From: Hofstenia miamia
Taxonomy: Eukaryota; Xenacoelomorpha; Acoela; Hofsteniidae
Assembly: GCA_900660155.1 (NCBI GenBank)
Contig: CABFPE010000171.1
Span: 1,255,159 to 1,295,841, forward strand
Length of the DNA stretch: 40,683 bases
Direction: 5' to 3'
Shown: positions 12,653-23,553 of the stretch, piece after piece
How the letters are laid out: every line of letters begins with the position of its first letter
Position numbering within the stretch: position 1 is the stretch's first letter
Notes under the pieces: model-generated
The model's input: only the letters and a program-made list of their open reading frames with translations
The model's database searches: none
What the model was told of the DNA's origin: nothing
Translations under genes and position numbers: made by a program

Positions 12653-12889
12653 CACATGTTAAGCATATAGAACGATTGCGTGTATTTGATTGTGACATGT
12701 TTTTAAAAACATCTTATGTTGTAAATGGGGAAATTATGGAATAGAAACAAAATTTCTACAAATAACAAATTCAATGAGATAACATAATTGGAAGTACAGG
12801 TACCTGCTAGTGTTTTTGCTCAATGAATAATGATGCAATCAAAATGTGCTTATCAGACTTGTCAACAAGCCGAATTTCCTAGCTCGGCT

Positions 12890-13440
12890 CGGCTAGTTTA
12901 AATTTTGCGTAAGGAACTTTGGCATACAAGCTTTTAACATCAACTGAATATAATCGATATTGATCGGCTGCTTTTGTTGTTAATTCTTTTAAAACTATTT
13001 TTTAACTGCAATTTATTCGGCTTTCTTGTAAACTTGACAATAATGTATTGAGAAGTTTTGATAATTTTTCATATATCGATTCATTATTTGGTGCAGTTGA
13101 TCAGTTTTGTCCACCTTTGGTAGTCCATACATGCGACATGCAAATCCACCACTAGATTTTATATTCTAATATACTATTTCATTTATTATATTTTGACTCA
13201 GTAGTCTACGTAACACTGCTTTGAATCTACTTTCCATTTAATAGGTGCGTCGTTCTTGGCATTTTTTGGGATATTGAAACTTTCAAACTCATCTCCATTC
13301 AAGATTTTTAACATTTTCTTACAATAATCCTTTTTGAACATAATTACAAAGCCATTACCTTTGTCAAATAGAACAAGTTTCCAGTTACTTTCCTCAAAAA
13401 ATTGCCTTGATAATATTAATAATTTTGGAGTTGTGTCTAT
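12890..13440 (-). pseudogene. Penelope-like element reverse transcriptase fragment
   Basis: Minus-strand translation from 13440 downward gives an open stretch of about 80 codons with LVLFDKGNGFVIMFKKDY near 13360, closed by TGA near 13193. It resumes with MYGLPKVDK at about 13107-13132, and with YSVDVKSLYAKVP at about 12915-12950. In Penelope-like retroelements a DKG motif precedes the RT core, YGLPK(I/V)xK marks an early RT block, and SxDVxSLYxxVP is the motif A region with the catalytic aspartate. All three are here in the right order. Stops and a frame change between the blocks show it is dead, and the fingers, YADD and GIY-YIG parts are missing. A small GC-rich block (12871-12893, CTCGGCTCGGCTAG) adjoins its end. 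Confidence 0.7.
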
Positions 13441-13920
13441 TTATTAGATTGTAAGGACTTCTCTTGATTGAAGATAAGAACTGTGATATAAAATTGATAA
13501 TTTTCAATATATTTATATAGAAACATGTTAAGTAAATGATGCATTTCTTTTTTAAAATATTTTATTGATTAAGTTTATTATATTAAACAATTATGCTTAA
13601 ATTTCATAAGAAGATAGAAGAAGTACAAAATACTCTCCGAATAGCATTGAGGATATGGGTTAACTAATTTTAGATAGATCTCGCCAATTTCGATATAGGT
13701 ATATATTATTGTAATAAGCAAACACAATAGCTACTAAACGTCACATTATGAAGTATTAACAAGGTCGAAATGCTGTTTATATTCATTGAAAGCATCTGAT
13801 GTAGATATTGCCAGAAATCATGATAAAAGATTAAAATGAAATTATAATAACCAGAGATTCAATCTCGACTAATGTATAGTCAAGGTTCACGTAGAGGTTG
13901 AACTCAAATTCCTTAACTCC
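13441..13920. other. AT-rich non-coding region
   Basis: I see no gene or bounded repeat in this stretch. It separates the retroelement relic from the first TGCTACACGAAC-type MITE. Confidence 0.5.
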
Positions 13921-13921
13921 A

Positions 13922-14174
13922 TGCTACACGAACAATTTTTGTCGCCAATTTTTGTTGGCAACGAAAATCGTTCGTGTAGCACCCCTCTTCCACGACTAAA
14001 ATCGGGAGTAATTATCTAGACTAAAGTTGTTCGTTCGGTCCAACTAAAGTTGGCGACAAAAGTTGTCCGTTCGGTCCAACAAAAATTGGACAATAAAGAT
14101 TGTTCGTGTAGCACCCCTTATTCCGCCAACTTTAGTCGTGAAGTAATTAAATGACAAAAGTTGTTCGTGTAGCA
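13922..14174. mobile_element. MITE with TGCTACACGAAC ends, copy 1
   Basis: This 253-bp block starts TGCTACACGAACAA and ends TTGTTCGTGTAGCA, a perfect inverted repeat of 14 bp. The interior is made of repeated modules: GTTCGTGTAGCACCCC twice, GTTCGTTCGGTCCAAC, and GGCGACAAAAGTTG. The first 58 bp also form a stand-alone hairpin (13922 to about 13979). I could not see a target duplication. A relative lies at 17305-17554. Confidence 0.75.
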
Positions 14175-14946
14175 GGGTGCTCCGACCGACTTTTTTATGG
14201 AGAAATAATTCTCCAACTTTCTAGTAATTATCACCTTCAAAGATAAATAAACAATTTTAAGCTATAATTTCAATCGTTTTCAGAGTTCATTTAGGACTTG
14301 TAATGTTTAAAATTAGCTAGGTTTATAGAATTAATGTACATTTTTATGTTAAAATAAACACATATCACCATGTAGGCATTTATTTTGTATACTTGCGTAT
14401 CAGCATTAAATTAAAACAATTAACTCATCAAAAAGAATCCTTTGTAGTAAACAAAAACATTTGAACATAAAATAGTGATTAGATTGGGAAGTCTATCACA
14501 GTGTAGCTTTGCGAACTCAAGTATTATGTTTAAACAGTGCAGGCAATTATGATGTTCGGTTTAATTTTAAAGTAAACAGCATCATTCTTATTTCATCATT
14601 CGTGCACAGTGATAATCTGCCCTCTAATGAAAATATACATCCACGCAGGTTACATACCCTTCTGTAGGCCGCGACATTCATTAATTTAGATAGTTTTTAG
14701 AGGGATGAATATGTGCAAGCATTATGAGGAAGTTATTACATTTTTTTGTATCCAGCGCCTTGTAGATATTTTAAAATTTTGTATCAAAACCCGTATATAT
14801 ATATTTTATATATTGATACATAAATAAATATTGAATTCTGCTTTAATAAGATCTTCATGTGATCTGATCACACTGTTGACATCTCCATGCTTTAGTGAAA
14901 TGCGCGCTATAATTATGCAATTTGCCGCTTAAATTCAAGGCCATTA
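14175..14946. other. AT-rich non-coding region
   Basis: I see no gene here. A TATATATATATTTTATATAT tract sits near 14795-14814. The sequence ends at the TTACGATC target duplication of the hAT element that follows. Confidence 0.5.
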
Positions 14947-15742
14947 TTACGATCTAGGGATCGTTAGATTTTAATCGCGATTAATCGTATGAAAAAAATT
15001 GGCGATAGATTAATCGCAATCGCTGCTGCCAGGAGATTAATACTCGCGATTAATCGTCGATTAATCTACTTTTGATTAAAAATATTCAAAATCAGGGATC
15101 CAACATGATTAATCGCAAAGCGATTAATCGAGATTAATCTAATTGATTAATCTATCGTGCTGGTCAAGTAGATTAGATTAATCGTAAAAAGCGTGCTCGA
15201 TTAATCTAGAGTATTCTAATTAAGTTGATGCTTATGCATTCAGGTGCGTGTTGTCATTTTCGGTTTGATCTTATCTATGGCCACTATTCTTGTGTCATCA
15301 ATGACTTTACTTTGTTTGTACACTGTTTTAAGATTAATTATTATTAGCAAAATCGCGATTTGCTAAAGACTCTTATATATCATTGAGATTGGGCGAATAT
15401 TTTAAATGAGTCATTAAAACTATATATGTATATATATCCATATAACCATGTATAATCATCTCATAATAAGACATGTATAATTTCAATGTTCATAGAAAGA
15501 GAAATTCTATGCATGCAATCAATGCATTTTGTTCTCTGGGAATTTCCTACATTTTATACATTAAATGATGCTATGAGGAATTTTTGATTTTCTACTTGCA
15601 AAACTTAACCAAATATTTATGTCTGAAATATTTGCTAAATGTATGGCCATTCTAAAGTCTTAATAAAGAAACTCTATGTTGCTAAGTCAAACTTAGAAAC
15701 ATATATGCTACTAAAACTTATAACTGTTCAACATAAAATAAT

Positions 15743-15976
15743 GATCTGCAATTTCTTTGATTTTTAACAAGAAATTTTTTCTTTAAGGATCTCTTAAGAT
15801 AAAAGTTTATATTCTTTAAAGATCTGTAATTTCTTCAATTTTATACAAGAATTGAGTATCTTTAAAGATTTTGAATTAAAAAATTACTTTTCCTTAAAGA
15901 TCTGCAATTTCTTCAAAGATTTTAATGTAAATTGAAGTTTCTAAAAAGTTTTTAAAGATTTTTTAACTTAGGGATG
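15743..15976. repeat. Degenerate 78-bp tandem repeat inside the inner hAT element
   Basis: The word GATCTG(C/T)AATTTCTT recurs at 15743, 15821 and 15899, exactly 78 bp apart. The intervening sequence is alike but diverged (CTTTAAAGAT and AAGAATT-like words). The third unit is incomplete. It lies in the interior that the outer copy has lost. Confidence 0.65.
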
Positions 15977-15984
15977 CTTTACAA

Positions 15985-16258
15985 AAGAAAACCTTAACAC
16001 CGGACATAGAAGAAGATCGTGATGATTAGGCATCTAACATACTTAGGAAGCGTCGGATGTCGCCTAATTCTATATATAAGGATCCTCGATTTTATCACTC
16101 CAACTTCTAATCAGGTTGAGAGACTGTTCAGCAAAGCTGGTTATGCTCTATCTGATTACCAAAATCGTTCATTACCCCTCAATTTAGAGATCCAAATATT
16201 TCTTTACCCTAACAAGCACATGTGGACTAGAATGACTTCAGGAAATAATCTCAAATAA
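15985..16258 (+). pseudogene. hAT transposase C-terminal (hATC) fragment, inner copy
   Basis: The stretch encodes the end of a hAT transposase. An upstream frame reads KTLTPDIEE and reaches an in-frame TAG at about 16024. After a frame change near KDPRF (about 16080) the text continues as TPTSNQVERLFSKAGYALSD and RSLPLNLEIQIFLYPNKHMW, stopping at 16258. The S(N)xxxERLFSKAG and LPxNLExxxFL words are the hATC dimerisation domain. No catalytic region is present. The same TAG and frameshift occur in the minus-strand copy at 16510-16784, so both descend from one defective ancestor. Confidence 0.85.
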
Positions 16259-16509
16259 CAATAATAGTTGATATTTTCTATTTTGCATATCTTTCAATTG
16301 ATATATTGTGTTTTGAATATTTTTAATCAGAAGTAGATTAATCGATGATTAATCGCGATTATTAATTTCCTGGCAGCAGCGATTACGATTAATCTATCGC
16401 CAAAAATTTTTTTCATACGATTAATCGCGATTAAAATCTAACGATCCCTGCTCAAAATACAATATATCAATTGAAAGATATGCAAAATAGAAAATATCAA
16501 CTATTATTG

Positions 16510-16784
16510 TTATTTGAGATTATTTCCTGAAGTCATTCTAGTCCACATGTGCTTGTTAGGGTAAAGAAATATTTGGATCTCTAAATTGAGGGGTAATGAA
16601 CGATTTTGGTAATCAGATAGAGCATAACCAGCTTTGCTGAAAAGTCTCTCAACCTGATTAGAAGTTGGAGTGATAAAATCGAGGATCCTTATATATAGAA
16701 TTAGGGGACATCCGATGCTTCCTAAGCATGCTAGATACCTAATCATCAAACTCTTCTTCTATGTCCGGTGTTAAGGTTTTCTTT
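16510..16784 (-). pseudogene. hAT transposase C-terminal (hATC) fragment, outer copy
   Basis: This is the inverted relative of 15985-16258. The last 50 or so residues (SNQVERLFSKAGYALSDYQN and onward) are identical, and only a few substitutions appear in the part before KDPRF. It shares the TAG upstream of the domain and the frame change after KDPRF. Immediately upstream, at about 16787, the coding text joins directly to the 5' terminal region (TTGTGTCATATG), which shows the internal deletion. Confidence 0.85.
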
Positions 16785-17009
16785 TGTAAAACATATGACA
16801 CAAGAATAGTGGCCATAGATAAGATCAAACCGAAAATGACAACACGTAACTGAATGCATAAGCATCAACTTAATTAGAATAATCTAGATTAATCGAGCAC
16901 GCTGTTTAACATTAATCTAATCTACTTGACCAGCACGATAGATTAATCCATCCGATTATTATTGATTAATCGCGTTGACGATTAATCATGTTAAATCCCA
17001 GTTACGATC

Positions 17010-17304
17010 ACTCATTTAGGAATGTAAACAAGCACATTTCATCAAGAAAATACGAATACAGATATTGAAACAATATTGTTTCATAATAAAGACATTAAAA
17101 ATAACATAAAATAGCTTGTTACTGCTGCATATTCCAAAAATTTAATATTGAAAAATATTTAAATATTTTAGTTAAACTGTTATGTTAAATGAGCAATATT
17201 AATATTTAATTTAAATATTTCTGCATATTCGGATATTCTTGTAATTCTTTCTTAAGTATTTTATAATGAAGTAACTGAAATAATAAAAAGTTGTTATAAC
17301 ACTA
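17010..17304. other. Short AT-rich spacer
   Basis: This is non-coding sequence between the nested hAT elements and the second TGCTACACGAAC-type MITE. No motif was noticed. Confidence 0.5.
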
Positions 17305-17554
17305 TGCTACACGAAGAACTTTTATCAACAATTTTTGCCGCCAACTAAAATTGTTCGTGTAGCACCCCTTCCCCAATTTTTGTCTAAAACTAATTATTAA
17401 ATGACTAAAGTTGTTCGTGTAGCATACCAAATTAACAACAAAAGTTGGCGACAAAAGTTATTCGTTCGGACGACAGAAATTGGTGACAAAAGTTGGCGAT
17501 AAAAGCTGTTCGTTCGGACGACAAGAATCGGCGACAAAAGTTGTTCGTGTAGCA
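17305..17554. mobile_element. MITE with TGCTACACGAAC ends, copy 2
   Basis: This 250-bp block starts TGCTACACGAAGAA and ends TTGTTCGTGTAGCA. It shares the modules of 13922-14174 (GTTCGTGTAGCACCCC, GGCGACAAAAGTTG), but with TTCGTTCGGACGACA in place of TTCGTTCGGTCCAAC. Its first 60 bp again close into a hairpin (17305 to about 17364). The module order differs between the copies. No target duplication is visible. Confidence 0.75.
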
Positions 17555-20143
17555 TGGGCTTTAGTTGAAGTCGAGGGTGAATTTAGAAGGACTTTATTTT
17601 ATTATTTTAACACTAGAAAGTCTGAGTGGTCAAATTTGACCACTTTGCACATCTTAAATGCATTTCTAATGGCTCATGTAATGAGAATTTAAATAGAAAA
17701 ACAACATATTTTGTTCTTCTTTTACTTGCTTTATTTTCGTTAGTTTTACTTGATTGGGTGAATTCTGATTTTAAGATATAGAATCGTCGGCCTTTCTAGT
17801 GTTAACAGATACTCAAAAACTACTACATTGACTCTAAATTATAGGAAAACATGATTCCTTATCTTTCAATTAAAAATATTTAATTTTTTAACACTTACCA
17901 TTTCGAATTGAAAAATTATTAGTTTGATAAATATTAATTTTTTACCATTTTCTTTGTAAGTTTTCATTAAATCGGTTGTTATTTTAAAAATGGAACTTTC
18001 TTTCATTGAAGATCAATTTTGTCAATAAACCTTAACAATCAATAAATAAAGAAATAATTTTCTTCAATTTTTGAAATTTTTTTTTTCAATTTTAAATGAC
18101 ATGGGATTTTTATTGAATACATTGATATATGCGTTGTAAACTTTACAATTTAAATTTTCATACTAAATCTGCTTTAATGACGTTGTCATTAATCATTGTT
18201 TAAATAACACATTGTTTTAACATATCCACACTAAATTAGGCATTACGTAGAAGTTTAAACATTTATAGCAATTTCAGCTTAGATTGAGGGCTTTGACTGG
18301 ATGCACTTGTGTGTTAAATTATTCTTCAGTTTTGCAGTTCATCAAATTTCTAAAGCAAAACTATTGAATGTAAGAGTTCTATTTTATCAGTATAAAATGC
18401 ATAATTTGTTAGCGCCAATTTGTTCAAACTGAAGTCATATCTATCTGACAGATTTATGTCCTTCCTTATCGATACTTGCTCTTCGAAATTATGTAAAAAT
18501 GACGGACTATTTGTCTGAAGGATAAATAATGATAATCGAGTCTACACCTACAACTGTATTAGTTTAGTAAATAAATTCCGCTTTTCGCCGCTAGGCATCA
18601 GATTTCTCTCGACGTGCAATATATTAATTTCGCAATGCAATGCACAGCAGTTGATTCATCACAATTCACAATTCATGAATAGGCAGTATAGATTTTCAAG
18701 TATTTGCAATATGGAATACCCCTACATACGAAATAAATGATTAACGTAAGCATTTTACTTATTATTGCTAAATAAAACCTTATTTTGCTTAGTTATAATG
18801 CAGAGTTGGAATTAGGTTGAGCCTAGTTGGGTCGGGCTTGGGCCTAATGCTTTAATTGGTATTTGAAATACAAGAAAAAATTCACTTGAAAACTTAAACT
18901 TTGCAAATGACAAAAAACATTTCTCTTTAAATTCAATCAGCTCTACAGTGTTGGCTGGTGCAATTGAAACAAAGAGCGTTTATGAAAATTCCACATACTT
19001 TGTGCTGATGTAAGTTGAGAATTATTAGTAATTTAATATATATGAAGTGATATGTTCTCAAACGATAAAAAGGACGATTGCAATCCTGGAAATAATTTCG
19101 TTGTTGCAATAATTATATTACTAAGATAGGGGTGGCGTTCAGGTTGCAATAATATAAGAGGGGGTTGCTTCATAAAATAATATTATTATTACAGTGACTA
19201 AATACCAATATTTTTTCGTTTAAACATTACATAATTTATTGTAGTAAAAGAAATTAACAACATTTTAACTGAAATTCGTGTAAAAGCTTGTCAAAATTTT
19301 TTAGTGAAACTCCAGGAATTTCATAGAACATGTAAAAATGCATATACAAATTAAAATAAGCACAAATTTCATTTTATATAGAATTAATTTTTAAGGAATG
19401 TTTGGATAAAAGAGTAGCAGAATATAAATGCTTTTTTGTCGTTCTCTTTTTTTAAGTTTTGTTTAGGGCCTACATGTAAACGTTTAATTGTAATATTCGA
19501 TTTTAGTGCAAAATTTGCAGTTAATGCTATTAGCTAAAAGTTGTTTAAAAGTGATTTCCATGTTTACGTCTTTTATTGACTGCTGTAAGATAATTTCTGA
19601 CGGCTGTAAGATAATGCATTGACAAATTTAAGTACCAAGCCCCACCCCCAATATTCCAATATTTGTCCCAGGTGGTACTTATTTTTGCATCAAATCTTTT
19701 TAAATTTAAGTAGTTCAGTTCCTCCACCAGTAATATTGTTTCTTAGCTCCTGAAAAAATTACTCCAGCTGAGTCTTCCACAATATAATAACGCCAAAAAA
19801 TTTCATTGAGAAATTCTTCAGTACCCAATTATGTACTTATCATTCTATTTCATCTTCACCGGCCTCCTAAAATTTTCTGTATCTGCACTCCTGTTATAAC
19901 GCAATTACAATGCAATTCACATATTTGTTAAACTTTAAACTAAATGTAATGAAATAATTCTAAACATTTTTTGTAATGAACACCCAAACCCTGAATATTT
20001 ATTAAAATTTACATATTAATATTTTAATATTTTTCTATCTTGTGACATCAATTAAAATACATATACGTATTGCGCTTTCCTAAGTTTTTCAAATTATGTG
20101 TTTGAATTTCTAAGTTTACAAATAGCTATCGTATTTATCGTGT
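17555..20143. other. AT-rich non-coding region with one possible hAT end
   Basis: I see no gene. At 18798-18850 the sequence CAGAGTTGGAATTAGG, followed by GGGTCGGGCTTGGGCC, looks like the left end of a hAT-type element (CAGAG start, GC-rich subterminal words). I could not find a matching right end or target duplication. A single N at 20144 marks a contig join. Confidence 0.45.
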
Positions 20144-20144
20144 N

Positions 20145-20147
<3 letters not shown>

Positions 20148-20177
<30 letters not shown>
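20148..20177. repeat. TA dinucleotide microsatellite
   Basis: About 15 TA repeats run directly into the left end of the Tc1-like element. Tc1 elements insert at TA, so the tract offered many targets. The exact left TA of the insertion cannot be told from the repeat. Confidence 0.9.
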
Positions 20178-20181
<4 letters not shown>

Positions 20182-20324
20182 TATGGCCAAAAGTCTGGTG
20201 ACACATCCATATATTAAAGATTTCTACATATTTTAAACTAAATTAAAGAGCAATGTGGAAAACTTGTATATTTATGTAGTCATGCTAAATGTAACAGTAT
20301 AAGACATGTCAGAATGACTAACAG

Positions 20325-21292
20325 TCAATATTTAATGTGCTGCCCTTTGTTTCTTATCACTTTTTGCAACCTATGGAGCATACTATGGACCAATTTTTCG
20401 CACACGTTATTGTCTATCTCTGTGCACCAGACTTCAAGGACGATGCGTTTCAGGTCATCAAGACCAGTAGGATTGTGCCTGCTCACGTTTTCTCTTAGAA
20501 TGCTCCATAGATTCTCAATCGGGTTGAGATAGGGGCTGTTACCCAGCCATGCACTCAGCATCTCCATCCTTTGTGAGTTGAGCCAAGTGGTCACGGACCT
20601 CGCTTGATGACAAGGTGCACCATTGTGCATGAAGAGTGTTCGTTTCACGCCCATCATGGTCTGTAGCCTGTCCTGGAGTGGCTCTAGATAATTTGCAGCT
20701 CTCATGGTAGCACCTTGCGGCAAGAATCACAGGTTACCACGGCCAGATGCTAACATTGAACCCCAAATCATTGTGCTAGAGGAATGCTTGACACAAGGAA
20801 GGCAAAATCGAGGATTGAATCGTTGACCTACTGGGCGTCTGACAGTTGTAGCTCCAATATTACTGAACTGGCGCACAGTTGTCTCATCGCTAAACAGTAC
20901 TTTTCCCAATCGGCAGAAGTCCAGTGTTTGTATTTATGGCAAAATGCGAGCGGGTCGCGAATATTTTTCGCAGAAAGGAGCGGCTTTCAAGCAGGCTTGC
21001 GGGCAGGCAGCTGCAATTCACTGCTTAATCTACGACGAATTGCGCGATGTGATACACCAGGAACTTGACGGGCTATTTCCGGAGATGAAATGAAAGGATT
21101 AGCAGTCGCCAACGTTACCTTTGGGCGGCCAGCGCTGCCCTTCGAAGCAAAGGAGTTCGTCCCATAATACGGTTGCGGTGTACGGGTGACATTCTGTTTT
21201 GAAGTGTTTAGTTGAAGCGCGACAGCAGTTTGACTCATACCAGATTCGACAAGTGCAACAATCTGAGCGCGCAGCTCGGTTGATAATTCCAT
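20325..21292 (-). pseudogene. Tc1-family transposase, broken
   Basis: On the minus strand the ATG at 21292 opens an N-terminal helix-turn-helix region (MELSTELRAQIVALVESGMS). A second part follows with WTSADWEK at about 20915. After a frameshift comes VLFSDETTVRQF (first catalytic Asp). After a stop near 20727 comes TLFMHNGAPCHQARSVTTWL, then SPYLNPIENLWSIL (third acidic residue, Glu, present). In Tc1 enzymes the second motif is normally (Q/H)DxAPCH; here Asp is replaced by Asn. The protein would be about 325 residues, close to the family length. At least one frameshift, one stop and the loss of a catalytic Asp make it non-functional. Confidence 0.9.
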
Positions 21293-21337
21293 TGCAGATC
21301 AATACAGAAAACAAATCTAATATGAATGCACAACGCT

Positions 21338-21345
21338 CTTATATA
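21338..21345 (-). promoter_or_regulatory. TATA box of the Tc1-like transposase
   Basis: On the minus strand TATATAAG lies 46 bp upstream of the transposase ATG, a normal place for a core promoter. About 30 bp further upstream (21353-21387) is a cluster of GAA/TTC words, including TTCTAGAA at 21373-21380. The cluster is loosely like a heat-shock element, but the spacing is not canonical. Confidence 0.45.
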
Positions 21346-21500
21346 GTGGCATCTAGAAGGATTTAGAAGAATTTCTAGAAGGAATTCTATTGGCTGGGAG
21401 GCTACTGGATTACAAATATGTACATCAAAGCATTATTATAATTAAAGCAACACAGCTGGTGTATTTTCTGTTTGTGTCGATTTTTGATGGGCACCCTGTA

Positions 21501-21901
21501 TATATAATTTTTGCATAAATTACAGTGGATATGAACACAGCACACGTTAACCGTTTTCGATTTTAAAAATTCATCGTCAGAACAAAATTGCGGCAATGTA
21601 AATTTACAATAAAATATTGGCTTCTAGTGTACATTAAAACTATAAATATGCATGCACTTGAAACATTTTTAGGATGTTAGTACTTAGTTGATTATTAATT
21701 AATTGTTCTTTATTTTTGTTCTTAATGTAAAGAGCCTCCATTATTTTTAATTCCTTTGTTCTTTTTAATATTTTAAAATTTGTTAGACTTGGTTGATGTT
21801 TGTGGAGAAATATTTCCGATCAAACGGTTTTTAACGCTATTGAATTGACCCTAAAATTGACATAAATATTGAAAAATATACCGAATCATTGATGTTTATT
21901 T
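21501..21901. other. Short non-coding spacer
   Basis: This is AT-rich sequence between the Tc1-like element and the hAT relic. Two AATTGAC words occur at 21844-21864, the same word found in the array at 23554-23721 on the other side of the hAT relic. This may be the left subterminal zone of that element. Confidence 0.4.
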
Positions 21902-23224
21902 CTAGGCATTAACATAAAAAATAATGTAGTTTTTTACATTAGCATCCGAAAAGTTTCTGTCCTTTGCTAATAATTTGCGCAATTTCGAGAATAATCGCTC
22001 CACAACAGCTTCGGATGCTGGCGCCTCCTGCAGCAATGCATAATCTAAAGGATTTTCTGTCCCACTTGCATTTACGATCTCTGTGAGATCAGGCATACCG
22101 TCAAGTCTTGAGGTTATATATTCAACAATAGTTGCTGCATCCGCGTTGACGCTAACTTCTTCGACCCAATTGCGAATTAATCTAAATCCATGTAGTTGAG
22201 AGCAATCATCCCTTTCGAGTGTATTTATCAATGCTGGTAAGCTACTATATATTTTTGATAAACACGTCAGCTCCGTAACCACCTCAGGCTCATTAATTGC
22301 AGTTTTGGCCTTACTAGCCAATGCAACAATGCCTTCAAAATTCTGAACAATGACCTTTACCTCATTAAAACCATAGTGCTGCTTTAAGCCAAGTCCCCCA
22401 GCGTGTGACTATAGGATCCGGAGGCGTGCCAGTTTCATTGAATAGATTTGCTCTAGATTTGTTTTTGACAGTAGCTGCTTATTGAACCGATCAATTTATC
22501 TGTTGCTCCATACATTGCTTTGATGTGCAGTGCATACATACGACACAAGCAGGTAAGGTGCCTCAAATTTGGGTCGAGTGCTTTTAGTAAATTTTCTGCC
22601 GCTTTTATATAATTGGTAGCATCAGAAATCAGCAGCATAAAGTTAGAGCGAGAGACATTAAATAATTTGAGCAACCACTGATGCATTTGCGGTCTCAACC
22701 ACTTTGACATCTACCAACTTGACCTATTGCTTCTCTCTCAATTTGCCGATAAAAACGTGCATATATTTTTTCAGCAACAACATAGACCTTCTCGTGCGCA
22801 ACTTGCTCTTTTACCTTAACCAAAGAAGCTTCCGCAATTTCAAATGCCAGACGTCGGCATGACCTTTCACTAGAAATCGCGTGACTGCAGTATCGCTCCA
22901 AAAACGGCTTCATTTTATTAATTTTCTATATAGGAATATCTGCTTGTAAAAACATGGCAACCAGATCTCTCAAAAATTTATCTCCAGCAAACTTCGAGCA
23001 TAAGTCTCCTGACCTTGATGTTCCTTGACGTGTAAGCTTATTTTGATGTATAACACTATTTCGATGCGCATTTATATTAAATTGTTTTTCACATGTGACC
23101 TTCTTTGACACAATACGCATACCAGTGTTTGAGGGGGTATCAGCTTGAACTCTGCAGGATATTTTTCTACCGCCATCTTTACATTCTCCTTAAGCGTTAG
23201 TCCATTCTTAGGCATGTTCGGCAT
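21902..23224 (-). pseudogene. BED-finger hAT transposase, internally deleted and frameshifted
   Basis: Minus-strand reading starts at an ATG at 23224 (MPNMPKNGLTLKENVKMAVE). A C-x2-C pair (LVCVLCQ) follows, and after a frameshift near 23110 VTCEKQFNINAHRNSVIHQN supplies the histidines of a BED-like zinc finger. Then come KMKPFLERYCSHAISSERSC, MLLISDATNYIKAAENLLK (RNase-H-like core), HLTCLCRMYALHIK, PPDPIVTRWGTWLKA near 22400, and the hATC domain SEAVVERLFSKLRKLLAKDR with a stop at 21902. The order is right for a hAT enzyme. At about 440 residues in total it is shorter than usual, so part of the catalytic core, including the first acidic residue region, seems lost. Terminal repeats were not identified. 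Confidence 0.88.
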
Positions 23225-23553
23225 TTGCAATTTCAAAATCAGTCGTGCAATGTAGAAATACTAAAATGCAAACAAAATCTATTTACACAGGGTGATGTCG
23301 ATGTGTGTAATACTGTTCTGCCAATCACAAACAATATATGCAGCTGTCTTGCCGCTCGCCCTCTAATTTCAAAGCGACAAGTAGTCTGCTAAATGATAGG
23401 TGCAGGGTGTAGATTAATTCAGTAATTGTGTCTACGTAGTTTTGAGTATCAAACTTTTTATGGCGTTGCCCTTAATGGACTCCACGCGCCAGTTGAAACT
23501 GCAAAATTCTGGCGTAAGTCAGATGAATAGAAAAAATGCAGCATATTTTGAGA

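Larger units (their letters stand above)
15093..16450 (+). mobile_element. Inner hAT element (1358 bp) nested in the outer one
   Basis: It begins CAGGGATCCAACATG and ends CTAACGATCCCTG, so its termini share CAGGGATC. The flanks are TTCAAAAT (15085-15092) and CTCAAAAT (16451-16458), an 8-bp target duplication with one later substitution. Its 5' part (15093-15305) is the reverse complement of about 16793-17001, and its 3' part (about 15975-16450) is the reverse complement of the outer copy's 16451-16790 plus 14955-15092. It keeps about 660 bp of interior absent from the outer copy, but that interior is non-coding. It encodes only a broken hATC fragment. Confidence 0.93.
14955..17001 (-). mobile_element. 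Outer hAT element with ATTAATCG subterminal arrays, interrupted by a sister copy
   Basis: The element is flanked by a perfect 8-bp direct duplication, TTACGATC, at 14947-14954 and 17002-17009. It reads on the minus strand. Its 5' end is at 17001 (CTGGGATTTAACATG) and its 3' end at 14955 (reverse complement of TAGGGATCGTTAG). Both ends are rich in ATTAATCG/CGATTAAT words. At its own coordinates 16458/15085 it is split by the insertion 15093-16450. Without the insert and duplicated target it would be about 680 bp: a 5' end joined to the last part of a hAT transposase and the 3' end. It is therefore an internally deleted, non-autonomous copy. Confidence 0.93.
20178..21498 (-). mobile_element. 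Tc1-like DNA transposon (about 1.32 kb)
   Basis: Both ends begin CAG next to TA. The left end is CAGATATGGCCAAAAGTC; the right, reverse-complemented, is CAGGGTGCCCATCAAAAATC. The ends are only partly alike (shared CAG, GCC, CAAAA and GACAC words), so the terminal repeats have diverged or one boundary is slightly off. The length fits a Tc1 element, and the transposase relic fills most of it on the minus strand. Confidence 0.7.

Noticed and set aside
16019..16749. Two separate host genes on opposite strands with the same protein
   Set aside because: Both are hATC fragments within nested transposon copies that share a stop and a frameshift.
18798..18850. Full hAT element starting CAGAGTTGG
   Set aside because: No matching right end or 8-bp duplication was found downstream, so it is only noted as a possible end.
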